DNA of 12,510 nucleotides from Bacteroidia bacterium (GCA_013044305.1 JABEUT010000008.1:1-12510); one strand, 5' to 3'; shown: positions 1 through 7,906, counted from the stretch's first letter. A program made the numbers and translations. The notes: generated by a model from the sequence alone, not told the origin.

Positions 1-1670
1 GGATTACCGGAATACCCTTTGTCGACGCCATGATAGGCCCCCCGCAGGACAATATGCCGCCCGAACTGTCAAAAAACAAAGCCCGCACCCCCATGTACGC
101 ATTGCCGCTACTGCTCGGCTTGCTGGGCTCCATATACCAATACCGCAAAGACCGCGGCGCATGGCTTACCGTAGGCGTGTTCTTCTTCTTTGCAGGCTTG
201 GCCATAGTTCTGTACCTGAACCAGCACCCCTACCAGCCCAGGGAACGGTTTTACTCCTATGTAATATCCTTTTACGCATTTGCCATCTGGATAGGCATGG
301 GTGTGCTCGGCCTTTACGCACTTATCTCCAACCGCATCCTTAAAGGACAGGTGAGCCCGAAAGCGGCCGCTTTTGCCGCTACCGCAATCGGACTGGTTGT
401 TCCTGTGGTCATGTGCCGCGCCGAACTGCCCAGCCACAACCGAAACGGCCACTACGTTACCCGTGCTACGGCCATAAACTATTTAGAGTCCTGCGCGCCC
501 AACGCCATCCTCTTTACCAACGGCGATAACGACACCTTCCCCCTGTGGTACGCCCAGGAGGTGGAAGGAATACGCACCGACGTGCGCGTGTGCAACCTTG
601 AACTCCTCGGCATGGCCTGGTATGTGGATATGATGAACAGAAAACAATACAAGAGCGACCGGCTGCCCTTTTCACTTACGCATGAACAGTACAAAGATGG
701 CGTAAGAGATTACCTGCAGGTGTACGACCGCGGCCTGAAAGGGTACACCGACCTGAATGAGATAATAGACTTTATTAAAAGCGACGACAGAAACGACCAG
801 CTTCAACTGATGGACGGGCGGACCGTAAATTATTTCCCCACCAGAAGGCTGGAGCTTAAAGTGAATAAACAGAACGTAATAGAAAGCGGAGCCATACCGG
901 CATCGCTGCAAGACAGCATTCCTGCGGTGATTGACTTTAATATGCCCGGCAGCATCATCTCCCGCTCCGAATACATGGTGCTCGACTGCATTGCCCACAA
1001 CAACTGGAAACGCCCCATTTATTTTGCAGTGTCGCTCCCTATGTCGTCGTACCTGGGCCTTGACCAGTACATGCAGCTCGAAGGAATGGCCTACCGCCTG
1101 GTGCCCATTAAAGGAGGCAGCGTAAGGTATATGGAAGGCATGCGTATCAACACTTCCCTGATGTATGACAATATGATGCACAAGTTCAACTGGGGCAATA
1201 TGTCGAAAGGCATTTATATGGATGCCGTATTCCGTTCAACTATTGGCGGCGACCTGAAAGTGCAGGGCGCACTCCTTTCACAGGCGCTCATCAGGGAAAA
1301 CAAAAAGGATTCCGCCATTAAGATACTGAACCTGGTTACCGACTCCATACCCGTTACCACCTGCCCTAACGACTATTATACTTTTATGATAGTGAACGAT
1401 TACTACCAGGCAGGCGATACGGCAAGGGCAAACCCGCTGGCAAGCGAACTGTTCAGCGACTTCGACTATAAACTGAAGTATTACCATACCCTCGACCAGA
1501 ATGCGCAGAACTACTACAGCCGCGATATGGAGAGCATGCAGGATATACTCGAAAGGCTCGCTTACTTTGCACAGCACTACAACCAGACAAAGCTGGGCAA
1601 AGACTTTTCATCAAAGCTGGAGATACTGCAAAAGAGCGGCATCCTGCAGCCCATGCAGCAGGGCCAGTAA
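1..1670 (+). CDS. DUF2723 / GT117-family membrane glycosyltransferase-like protein, C-terminal part (5' end outside window)
   Basis: The reading frame is open to the left edge: the codons before the first ATG (base 30) read ITGIPFVDA. That ATG is therefore probably internal and the gene partial. About 555 residues are visible; family members are usually near 1,000. Four hydrophobic segments lie roughly at residues 22-38, 45-65, 74-99 and 112-128, counted from base 30, and fit the end of a multi-span membrane domain. A soluble part follows, with the family hallmark NGDNDTFPLWY (bases 519-551) and then EVEGIRTDVRV. The last 130 or so residues are helical and TPR-like. The family (related to TMEM260, an O-mannosyltransferase) is widespread in Bacteroidota and is expected to move sugars from lipid carriers to exported proteins; the substrate here is unknown. 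The frame ends in TAA at 1668-1670. No intrinsic terminator follows at once, but an inverted-repeat region lies 58 nt downstream. Confidence 0.85.
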   Translation, partial: ITGIPFVDAMIGPPQDNMPPELSKNKARTPMYALPLLLGLLGSIYQYRKDRGAWLTVGVFFFFAGLAIVLYLNQHPYQPRERFYSYVISFYAFAIWIGMGVLGLYALISNRILKGQVSPKAAAFAATAIGLVVPVVMCRAELPSHNRNGHYVTRATAINYLESCAPNAILFTNGDNDTFPLWYAQEVEGIRTDVRVCNLELLGMAWYVDMMNRKQYKSDRLPFSLTHEQYKDGVRDYLQVYDRGLKGYTDLNEIIDFIKSDDRNDQLQLMDGRTVNYFPTRRLELKVNKQNVIESGAIPASLQDSIPAVIDFNMPGSIISRSEYMVLDCIAHNNWKRPIYFAVSLPMSSYLGLDQYMQLEGMAYRLVPIKGGSVRYMEGMRINTSLMYDNMMHKFNWGNMSKGIYMDAVFRSTIGGDLKVQGALLSQALIRENKKDSAIKILNLVTDSIPVTTCPNDYYTFMIVNDYYQAGDTARANPLASELFSDFDYKLKYYHTLDQNAQNYYSRDMESMQDILERLAYFAQHYNQTKLGKDFSSKLEILQKSGILQPMQQGQ

Positions 1671-1901
1671 GCGGCGCAGGCTGGGGGGGGCATGAGGCCG
1701 CTTCACGATAGGGCGGCAGAGGCGCAAAATGCCTGTAATGGTTAATCTAAACAGTAACCAATGCAATGGCAACTAACCCATGCCATTGGTTTATTCCTTT
1801 ATTTACAGGGCATTAACAGTGCTGTTGCTAACTTTATGAAACCTTTTTTATCAGGCCTCGTTTAGTTAAGCATATAACCTAACCAACCTAAGGAGAATGC
1901 C
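1671..1901. other. Intergenic region with nested inverted repeats
   Basis: This 231-bp gap starts with a run of eight G (1683-1690). It then holds two nested inverted repeats. The inner arms are AACCAATG (1756-1763) and CATTGGTT (1784-1791). The outer arms are AATGCCTGTAA (1728-1738) and TTACAGGGCATT (1803-1814), which pair with one bulged base. A competing inner pairing is AATGGC (1765-1770) with GCCATT (1782-1787). No U tract follows the outer arm directly, so this is not a classic terminator. A -7-like TAACTTTA (1829-1836) lies downstream, ahead of the next gene. A structured untranslated region or a decayed repeat are both possible. Confidence 0.45.
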
Positions 1902-2306
1902 ATGAAAACTACTATTTATTCCAACCGGAAAGAGGCTATCAGGATAAAGTTGTTCATTATCCTGTTTCTTATTGCCTTCTTTACCATCGCCCGTGTAACC
2001 CACGGCCAGAATGCAGCACAGCCGGGCGCTGCCGCCGGACAGCAGTACACAAGCAACTGGGTTTCGCAAATGAACCATGTGGCCGACCTGCTCAACCTGT
2101 ATGCCGACCAGATGTCGGAGCGGGCTGCGGGCCTTCGTGACCAGGCGGCAAAAGCAACTACGCCAGGCCTTGCCGCGGAACTTCGCAAAAAAGCCGATGC
2201 CTGCGATGCCCTTGCAGGTGAAAAAAGAAACGAAAGAGGCGTGCTGCTCGTAATTATTGACAAGGCAAGCCCATCGCCTAAAGTGGTGGCAATGAATGAT
2301 AAATAA
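1902..2306 (+). CDS. Small exported protein of unknown function (134 aa)
   Basis: I do not recognise a family. A basic N-terminus (residues 1-16) precedes a strongly hydrophobic stretch at about 17-32 (LFIILFLIAFFTIARV) and then THGQNAAQP. This fits a signal peptide with a long n-region, cleaved near residue 35, or an N-terminal membrane anchor. The mature part is Ala-rich and charged, and residues 52-110 look helical (NHVADLLNLYADQMSERAAGLRD and onward), possibly a short coiled coil. There is one cysteine in the mature part (C101). The start is supported by a good ribosome binding site AGGAG (1891-1895), 6 nt before the ATG, which is unusual for this window. The gene is transcribed alone and ends before a strong terminator at 2351-2386. 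It is likely real, given the Shine-Dalgarno, signal peptide and terminator, but its role is unknown. Confidence 0.7.
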   Translation: MKTTIYSNRKEAIRIKLFIILFLIAFFTIARVTHGQNAAQPGAAAGQQYTSNWVSQMNHVADLLNLYADQMSERAAGLRDQAAKATTPGLAAELRKKADACDALAGEKRNERGVLLVIIDKASPSPKVVAMNDK

Positions 2307-2350
2307 AACAGGAATGAGAAAAAACCGGTCTATTGCACCGCTACCGTGCT

Positions 2351-2386
2351 AATTGCCGCAAATCTCCGATTGCGGCAATTTTTTTT
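2351..2386 (+). terminator. Intrinsic terminator after the small exported gene
   Basis: A perfect 11-bp stem, AATTGCCGCAA (2351-2361) with TTGCGGCAATT (2370-2380), encloses an 8-nt loop and runs into eight T (2379-2386). It is correctly placed 45 nt after the upstream stop codon. The same stem lies 20 nt past the stop of the convergent glyA gene, but on that strand no T run follows it, so it is mainly a + strand terminator. Confidence 0.85.
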
Positions 2387-2400
2387 ACTGCTGCTTACGG

Positions 2401-3678
2401 TTATTCATTCCAGCCGAAGAGTTCATAATCCTTCATAAGGGTATTTACCTTACCCTTAACCTTAGCAATTACCGATGCATCATTGGGGTGCGTAACCACC
2501 TCGTCTATCAGCTCCGCAATAAGGGGTATTTCCTTTTCAGTTATTCCGCGTGTGGTTATGGCTGCCGTGCCTACGCGTATTCCCGAAGTTACCATTGGCG
2601 ATTTGTCGTCGAAGGGAACCATATTCTTATTCACTGTAATGTCGGCGGCCACCAGTGCGTTTTCGGCGGCTTTACCCGTAATGTTCTTGCTTCGCAGGTC
2701 AATCAGCATGCAATGGTTATCTGTTCCCCCGGATACAATGTTATATCCTTTATCCACAAATGCTTTTGCCATGGCTTGAGCGTTTTTAATGATTTGTTTA
2801 CTGTAATCGAGGAAACTGTCAGACAGGGCTTCGCCGAATGCCACCGCTTTGGCTGCAATAACGTGCTCGAGCGGTCCGCCCTGTGTGCCGGGGAATACAG
2901 CAGAATCGAGTATGGACGACATCATCCTTATTTCACCTTTTGGCGTGGTAAGCCCCCAGGGGTTCGGAAAATCCTTGCCTATCATAATCATACCGCCCCT
3001 TGGCCCGCGAAGGGTTTTGTGGGTGGTGGTGGTTACTATGTGGCAGTGGGCAAACGGGTCGTTAAGCAGTTTTTTGGCTATAAGGCCTGCAGGGTGCGCA
3101 ATATCGGCCATAAGCAGGCAGTTATTTGCATCTGCAATTTCGCGGAATCGTTTAAAATCCCAATCGCGTGAATATGCCGATGCTCCGCAAATAATTAGTT
3201 TTGGTTTTTCTTCTTCGGCCCTTTGTGCTACCTTGTCGTAGTCCACCATGCCGGTTTCCGTCTCTACGCCGTAAAACGATGGCGTGTATAGCTTGCCGGA
3301 AAAGTTAACCGGCGAGCCGTGGGTAAGGTGCCCGCCATGCGAAAGGTTGAAGCCAAGTATTTTGTCGCCCGGCTTGAGCACGCCGAGCATGACCGAGGCG
3401 TTGGCCTGTGCCCCTGAATGCGGCTGCACATTGGCCCATTCCACGCCGAAAAGTTCTTTGGCGCGGTCTATAGCCGTTTGTTCTACTTTATCCACCACTT
3501 CGCATCCCCCGTAATATCTTTTAAAAGGCAGCCCTTCGGCATACTTGTTGGTAAGCACCGAGCCCATGGCCTGCAATACTTTGTCGCTTACAAAGTTTTC
3601 GGAGGCAATTAGTTCAATACCTCTTGTCTGGCGCTGGCGTTCTTCTTCAATGTAAGCGAATATTATATCCTTGTTCAT
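2401..3678 (-). CDS. glyA: Serine hydroxymethyltransferase
   Basis: This PLP enzyme of the cytoplasm interconverts serine plus tetrahydrofolate with glycine plus 5,10-methylene-tetrahydrofolate, the main one-carbon source for purines, thymidylate and methionine. At 425 residues it has the usual family length. The PLP lysine is K221 in TTTTHKTLRGPRGG. D191 and H194 lie in ADIAHPAG. The N-terminal IELIASENF, the YAEG segment (45-48) and LSHGGHLTHGSPVNFSG (112-128) are all present, so the enzyme should be active. The frame is open upstream to an ATG at 3798, but the family starts at MNKDIIFAYIEEERQRQ, and a promoter -7 element lies at 3717-3724, inside the longer frame. I therefore place the start at 3678. 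No Shine-Dalgarno is seen. The gene is convergent with the small exported gene and appears monocistronic; the ORF6N gene behind it ends 161 nt upstream. Confidence 0.97.
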   Translation of the reverse strand: MNKDIIFAYIEEERQRQTRGIELIASENFVSDKVLQAMGSVLTNKYAEGLPFKRYYGGCEVVDKVEQTAIDRAKELFGVEWANVQPHSGAQANASVMLGVLKPGDKILGFNLSHGGHLTHGSPVNFSGKLYTPSFYGVETETGMVDYDKVAQRAEEEKPKLIICGASAYSRDWDFKRFREIADANNCLLMADIAHPAGLIAKKLLNDPFAHCHIVTTTTHKTLRGPRGGMIMIGKDFPNPWGLTTPKGEIRMMSSILDSAVFPGTQGGPLEHVIAAKAVAFGEALSDSFLDYSKQIIKNAQAMAKAFVDKGYNIVSGGTDNHCMLIDLRSKNITGKAAENALVAADITVNKNMVPFDDKSPMVTSGIRVGTAAITTRGITEKEIPLIAELIDEVVTHPNDASVIAKVKGKVNTLMKDYELFGWNE

Positions 3679-3716
3679 AAAAATAATTTGATGATTAGAA
3701 TCGTGGTAACAGGGAG

Positions 3717-3724
3717 CAAACTTA
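3717..3724 (-). promoter_or_regulatory. Predicted glyA promoter (-7 element)
   Basis: On the minus strand this reads TAAGTTTG, an exact match to the Bacteroidota -7 consensus TAnnTTTG. Transcription would start near 3710, giving a leader of about 30 nt before the ATG at 3678. A TTTC (3737-3740) lies 12 nt upstream of the element; no TTTG is found at the usual -33 spacing. Confidence 0.5.
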
Positions 3725-3839
3725 AAAATTAATTGGGAAACATTATGGACTGCCCTGCCCAGACAGCCATAGGGATAGGGTTCGGCATAGCGGTCCACTG
3801 GTAATAAAAGTCATATTTTTCATGGATTGAAGCCGGTTC

Positions 3840-4391
3840 CTATTTTCCTTTTTTTATTGTATGTTTGAATTTCAACACTGCAAAATTTAATTCAATGGTA
3901 GTCTCGCTTCCTTTTACTTTCAAATCATCATCAAGAATCTCTGCAATGATTTTTCCGCTTTTATGCAGGAGGGCTTCTTTCTTTTGTTTGTCATGTTCAG
4001 CAGAAAGATCACGGATGTTCCTGGAAAGGTGTTTTATTCTTGCGTAGGTTTCAATAATAGCTAAGGTAGTTTGTGTTGCTCTTTTGCTTTTCAATATAGT
4101 CGCAAGCATGTACAATCCCTTCTCTGTAAATGCTTTTGGAAGTTGGGGCGAGAACTTGAGTTTTTCAAGGTGGTCAAAATTTTTGACCACCTCCGCTTTC
4201 TCTTCTTTTAAAAGAACAAATACGTACCCTTCGGGGAACTTATCAGGATTGTTTTTAACTGCCTGATTTATTTCTTTAGCAGTTACACCGTAAAGGGTTG
4301 CGACATCGTTATCAAGAATAACTTTCTCGTGGCGGAGTTCCATAATTTTGGAATCCACATCTTCAAATTTAATCATGTTTACGGCTGCCAT
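3840..4391 (-). CDS. ORF6N-domain protein (phage-type, putative DNA-binding)
   Basis: The N-terminal half matches the ORF6N domain (about residues 13-100): VILDNDVATLYGVTAKEINQAVKNNPDKFPEGYVF, then PKAFTEKGLYMLATILKS. ORF6N occurs with KilA-N/Bro-type domains in phage and plasmid proteins and as stand-alone chromosomal genes in Bacteroidota; DNA binding is the presumed role. Residues 120-145 are charged and helical, and the C-terminus is Lys-rich. At 183 aa it is a typical length for chromosomal copies. The ATG at 4391 has no Shine-Dalgarno; M6 (ATG at 4374-4376) is an equally plausible start. The gene is AT-richer by eye than glyA and the GWxTD gene on either side, which suggests acquisition. 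No flanking repeat, integrase or other phage gene is visible. The stop is TAG. Confidence 0.85.
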   Translation of the reverse strand: MAAVNMIKFEDVDSKIMELRHEKVILDNDVATLYGVTAKEINQAVKNNPDKFPEGYVFVLLKEEKAEVVKNFDHLEKLKFSPQLPKAFTEKGLYMLATILKSKRATQTTLAIIETYARIKHLSRNIRDLSAEHDKQKKEALLHKSGKIIAEILDDDLKVKGSETTIELNFAVLKFKHTIKKGK

Positions 4392-4561
4392 TGTGTTGGT
4401 AAGTTAAACGGCGGTCTTAAAAATTCCGCTTTTAATTTGTCTCGTAACTCTTAATTTTTTACCCTTCTGCAGAGAATATTGTAGAGTTTTTACTTAATTA
4501 TTTTTGAAATGACCTGTATAATAAGTCTTACACTTTCAACTTTTCACCCTTACCTCTTCGC
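4392..4561. other. AT-rich intergenic region between the GWxTD and ORF6N genes
   Basis: These 170 bp must carry the end of the GWxTD transcript and any promoter of the ORF6N gene. I found no exact TAnnTTTG on the minus strand and no convincing hairpin with a T tract. The ORF6N gene may be read through from the GWxTD promoter or use a promoter I cannot recognise. Confidence 0.4.
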
Positions 4562-5881
4562 TCAATAAACCCTTCCCTGCCTCCAGATGTCAACCGAATT
4601 ATACCAGATGTTACGGAACTGGGCCTGGCGCTGAAGCGAATAGTCGTTGGATGTAAAAGGGTTGTTTGTTTTTTCGAAGGTAAAGGAGATGGCCATAAAG
4701 TTCTTGTCCTCGCCATAGGTCCACGTCTCGGAACCGGAGCTCCTGTACACCACGCTGGGCGGGCCGAATATAAGGAATATCATTCCGCGGTCTGTTTTCC
4801 ATCCTTCCAGGTAGGAGGTGAAATAACGGTTGGCGTCCTCCACGCGGTTATAGTAAATCCTGATAAGGTCGCGTGCCCTGTCTTCGCTGCCGTTGGCCAG
4901 GTTCAGCCAGAAGGCTTCCACCGCCTTCTTCGTGTCGGTGGCCGAGCTGATGTTTGAATACTCCTGCGACGAGGTAATGTAGCGCAGCGGGCCAACCATT
5001 TCGGCAGCTACTCCCACCGTGGGATAGTACGGCGGAAACCGGAAAAGCGTGCATCCCTGATGGGTGGATGTGTCGTAAACCAGATGGTAATATCCTTTCG
5101 GGGGCATTTGTATATGATAGGCTCCGGCGGAATCGGGGTAAATGATAAAGGAGCTGTCGCCTTTGTACCTGAAAGGCTGAAGCTGGTATTCGGAAAAGGG
5201 CGGGGCCGCCAGTGCAAAATCACGCTTATAATAATTTACGAAAAGCCTGTTGGTTTGCCTGCTGCATTTAACATTAAGCTGCAATGCCGTATCGGAATAG
5301 CCTTTAAACAGAACTTCGCCCCCGGGTTGCTTCGTAACCAGAAAATTATCTTCGCCGAAAGGGGTTGATTTGTCAACGGGTACGTACTCAACATCCGATT
5401 TACGGCTCATCAGGTCGGTGGTGGTAATGGTAAGCAGGTAGTCGTTGCCGGCGTTCAGCCGCAGCGGAAAAGAGCCGTAGCTGAATTTTTTGTCGCCGTT
5501 GGAAGGGCTTTCTAATGAAAGAACGGTGGTGGCGCTGTCGAGCAATACCGACGCCTCATAAGAGGTGGTTACCCTGCAATTAATACTTGCCCTGGCCGAA
5601 AAGCTGTCGGGCGAATTGCGGCGTATATAAAGAAGCTCGCTGCGGTTTACTTTGTAATATACCCTCGATACCGAATCGCTGACATGGTAAACATAAAATT
5701 CGGGATGCAGGTACCGGTACTGGCTCTGGTACTGCGACGAAAGGTTTTGAACGCTTACCAGGTTCGAACTGTAGCAGCCGTAAAAAAGCGGCAAACAAAC
5801 CATAGCTGCCCAAAACTGCGCATTTGCCGTAAAGGTGAAGCCGGAATTTCCCGACCGTTTGTTTTTAAAAAACGCTCCCAT
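4562..5881 (-). CDS. GWxTD domain-containing exported protein, probable lipoprotein
   Basis: The name-giving motif GWKTD is at residues 360-364, followed by RGMIFLIFGPP and later SETWTYGE, the conserved core of the GWxTD family (a Bacteroidota-rich family of unknown biochemical role). Length (439 aa) and C-terminal placement of the domain are normal. The N-terminus has basic residues up to about 10, then a hydrophobic run (22-35) ending LPLFYGC; C36 could be lipidated, though Phe and Tyr at -3/-2 make a poor lipobox. The mature N-terminal 250 residues look beta-rich with many Tyr and Ser. An envelope location is inferred from the signal sequence. The ATG at 5881 lies only 8 nt downstream of a perfect -7 promoter element, so the mRNA would have almost no leader; no later Met would keep the signal peptide intact. 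The gene is divergent from the PurF-type gene. Confidence 0.85.
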   Translation of the reverse strand: MGAFFKNKRSGNSGFTFTANAQFWAAMVCLPLFYGCYSSNLVSVQNLSSQYQSQYRYLHPEFYVYHVSDSVSRVYYKVNRSELLYIRRNSPDSFSARASINCRVTTSYEASVLLDSATTVLSLESPSNGDKKFSYGSFPLRLNAGNDYLLTITTTDLMSRKSDVEYVPVDKSTPFGEDNFLVTKQPGGEVLFKGYSDTALQLNVKCSRQTNRLFVNYYKRDFALAAPPFSEYQLQPFRYKGDSSFIIYPDSAGAYHIQMPPKGYYHLVYDTSTHQGCTLFRFPPYYPTVGVAAEMVGPLRYITSSQEYSNISSATDTKKAVEAFWLNLANGSEDRARDLIRIYYNRVEDANRYFTSYLEGWKTDRGMIFLIFGPPSVVYRSSGSETWTYGEDKNFMAISFTFEKTNNPFTSNDYSLQRQAQFRNIWYNSVDIWRQGRVY

Positions 5882-5889
5882 TGCAGATA

Positions 5890-5897
5890 CAAAGATA
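5890..5897 (-). promoter_or_regulatory. Predicted promoter (-7 element) of the GWxTD gene
   Basis: On the minus strand this reads TATCTTTG, an exact TAnnTTTG. A TTTC lies 17 nt upstream and another 11 nt upstream. The start codon is at 5881-5879, so transcription would begin at or within a few bases of the ATG, giving a leaderless or near-leaderless message. Confidence 0.55.
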
Positions 5898-5948
5898 GAG
5901 GATAAAGAGAAACTGAAACCTGCCGCACCCGCTAAGTAAATAATTTAC

Positions 5949-5956
5949 TAACTTTG
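5949..5956 (+). promoter_or_regulatory. Predicted promoter (-7 element) of the PurF-type gene
   Basis: TAACTTTG is an exact match to TAnnTTTG, placed 20 nt before the ATG at 5977, so the leader would be about 14 nt. No recognisable -33 TTTG was found. It is back to back with the GWxTD promoter, the two elements being separated by 51 bp, so a regulator bound between them could affect both genes. Confidence 0.55.
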
Positions 5957-5976
5957 CAGCGTAACACAACCTGCCG

Positions 5977-7893
5977 ATGAGCGATGAGATTCATGAAGAG
6001 TGCGGAATAGCGCTTATAAGATTACTTAAACCGCTCGATTATTACCGCGAAAAATACGGCACCCCCTATTACGGCCTGAACAAACTGTACCTGCTCATGG
6101 AAAAGCAGCACAACCGAGGGCAGGACGGGGCAGGGGTGGTAACCGTAAAACTCGACGTTCCGCCGGGCAAGCCTGTGATGAACCGCCTCCGCTCCGTGGC
6201 ATCAAACGGCATAGAGGACATATTTACCAAGATACACCAGCATATAGCCGAAATAAATAAATCAACCGCAGGGCGCGACAAAAAAACCGAATGGTACAAA
6301 TCGCAAATGCCCTTTCTGGGCGAGCTGCTGCTCGGTCATTTGCGCTACGGCACCTTTGGCAAAAACAGGCTGGAATACTGCCACCCCTTTAAGCGCCAGA
6401 ACAACTGGCTTACACGAACACTGGCCATAGCAGGCAACTTTAACCTTACCAACGTTGACGAACTTTTTTCCCTGCTCATTGAACTCGGGCAGCATCCCGG
6501 CGAAAAGGCCGACACCCTGACCCTGCTCGAAAAAATAGCGCATTTCCTCGACAAGGAGAACGAAAGGCTCTTTCAGATATATAAGGCGCAGGGACGCACC
6601 AACACCGAAATATCAGAACTTATTGCCGACAGCCTCGACCTGAAATCGGTTCTGCACAACTCTTGCAAGCACCTCGACGGAGGATTCGTATTAGCCGGTC
6701 TGCTGGGCCATGGCGACGCCTTTGTGCTGCGCGACCCGAACGGCATCCGCCCTGCATTTTACTATCACGACGACGAAATAGCGGTGGCAGCCTCGGAAAG
6801 GCCGGCCCTGCAAACGACATTCAACATACCCGTTGAAAAGATAAAAGAACTCCGGCCCGGAAAAGCCTTCATCATTAAAAAGAACGGAGAATGCACGGAG
6901 GAAGAAGTGGCCCCGGCGGGCGAAAAACTGGCTTGCTCCTTCGAGAGGATATATTTTTCGCGGGGCAACGACCGCGATATTTACCTTGAAAGAAAAACCC
7001 TGGGCAGGCTGCTCGTTAATCCCGTGCTGAAAGCCATAGACAGAGATTTGGAAAACACCGTATTCTCATATATACCCAATACGGCCGAAGTGGCTTTTGA
7101 AGGAATGTGCGCCGGACTGGAGACCTGGCTCGACGGGGTAAAGGAAGAGGAATTGCAGAAAATGGCGGGAGCAAATCCTAAAGGCCTGCCGCCGGGCACC
7201 CTGAAGAAGCTGCTCGCCCTGCATCCGCGCATAGAAAAGATAGCCCTGAAAGATACCAAGCTTCGCACCTTTATCACCAACGATGTGAACCGCGACGATA
7301 AAACGGCTCACGTGTACGATACAACCTACGGAGTGCTGCGGCCCGGTGAGGATACCCTCGTTATTCTCGACGACTCCATAGTGCGAGGCACAACCCTTAA
7401 GCAAAGCATACTGAAAATACTTGACAGGCTGGGGCCGAAAAAAATCATAGTGGTTTCATCGGCTCCCCAGATACGCTACCCCGACTGTTACGGTATAGAT
7501 ATGGCAAAACTGGGCGACCTGATAGCCTTTCAGGCTGTGGTGGCGCTGCTCAAAGAATCCTTCGGCGACAACCTGCTGGATGAAGTGTACAGGGAAGCCA
7601 AGGCCCTCGACAAACTCCCGAAGGAAGAAATAAGCAACGTGGTGAAGAAGCTTTACGACAGGTTCAGCCCCGTACAGATTTCGGATAAAATAGGCCAGCT
7701 GCTCAAACCCGCGGATATAGGCGCCGAGGTTGAAATTATTTTTCAAACCGTGGAAGGACTCCATGAGGCCTGCCCCAACCACAAGGGCGACTGGTACTTT
7801 ACAGGCAAGTACCCCACGCCCGGAGGCAACAAGGTTTGCAACCGCTCCTTTATCAATTACATGGAAGGTAAAAACGTGAGGGCCTATTCGTAA
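5977..7893 (+). CDS. Amidophosphoribosyltransferase family (PurF-type) protein, long Bacteroidota form
   Basis: PurF makes 5-phosphoribosylamine from PRPP and glutamine, the first step of purine synthesis, in the cytoplasm. The N-terminal part is a class II glutamine amidotransferase (Ntn-hydrolase) domain. Its catalytic cysteine would be C9 (EECGIALI), exposed only if eight residues are removed. KQHNRGQDGAG, HLRYGTFG, AGNFNLTNVDEL and LRDPNGIRP match the expected glutamine-domain motifs. The PRPP loop VILDDSIVRGTT is at residues 462-473. At 638 aa it is much longer than ordinary PurF (about 470-510); the extra length includes insertions in the middle and a C-terminal segment with CPNHKGDWYFTGKYPTPGG. 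This long form is common in Bacteroidota, where I recall a normal-length PurF may be encoded elsewhere, so I give no symbol. Both active sites look intact. Its distinct role, if any, is unknown. The gene is divergent from the GWxTD gene and appears to be transcribed alone. Confidence 0.9.
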   Translation: MSDEIHEECGIALIRLLKPLDYYREKYGTPYYGLNKLYLLMEKQHNRGQDGAGVVTVKLDVPPGKPVMNRLRSVASNGIEDIFTKIHQHIAEINKSTAGRDKKTEWYKSQMPFLGELLLGHLRYGTFGKNRLEYCHPFKRQNNWLTRTLAIAGNFNLTNVDELFSLLIELGQHPGEKADTLTLLEKIAHFLDKENERLFQIYKAQGRTNTEISELIADSLDLKSVLHNSCKHLDGGFVLAGLLGHGDAFVLRDPNGIRPAFYYHDDEIAVAASERPALQTTFNIPVEKIKELRPGKAFIIKKNGECTEEEVAPAGEKLACSFERIYFSRGNDRDIYLERKTLGRLLVNPVLKAIDRDLENTVFSYIPNTAEVAFEGMCAGLETWLDGVKEEELQKMAGANPKGLPPGTLKKLLALHPRIEKIALKDTKLRTFITNDVNRDDKTAHVYDTTYGVLRPGEDTLVILDDSIVRGTTLKQSILKILDRLGPKKIIVVSSAPQIRYPDCYGIDMAKLGDLIAFQAVVALLKESFGDNLLDEVYREAKALDKLPKEEISNVVKKLYDRFSPVQISDKIGQLLKPADIGAEVEIIFQTVEGLHEACPNHKGDWYFTGKYPTPGGNKVCNRSFINYMEGKNVRAYS

Positions 7894-7906
7894 TACCAAT
7901 GGTTCC

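Noticed and set aside
1683..1690. Run of eight G as a frameshift or phase-variation tract
   Set aside because: It lies after the stop of the GT117 gene and is not within or just before a gene, so slippage would not change a product.
2353..3171. 272-codon open frame on the + strand opposite glyA
   Set aside because: It lies entirely antisense to a fully conserved glyA, and its translation (Cys- and Tyr-rich, no domain) is what an antisense shadow of a GC-rich gene gives. It also has no ribosome binding site.
3679..3798. N-terminal extension of glyA to the ATG at 3798
   Set aside because: The extra 40 residues do not resemble any GlyA, and a -7 promoter element lies within them. The family start is at 3678.
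5927..5936. ACCCGCTAAG, matching the first 10 nt of the hairpin repeat core
   Set aside because: Only 10 nt match and the sequence diverges at once, with no second stem arm. A match of this size to some part of a 30-mer is not unexpected by chance in 12.5 kb.
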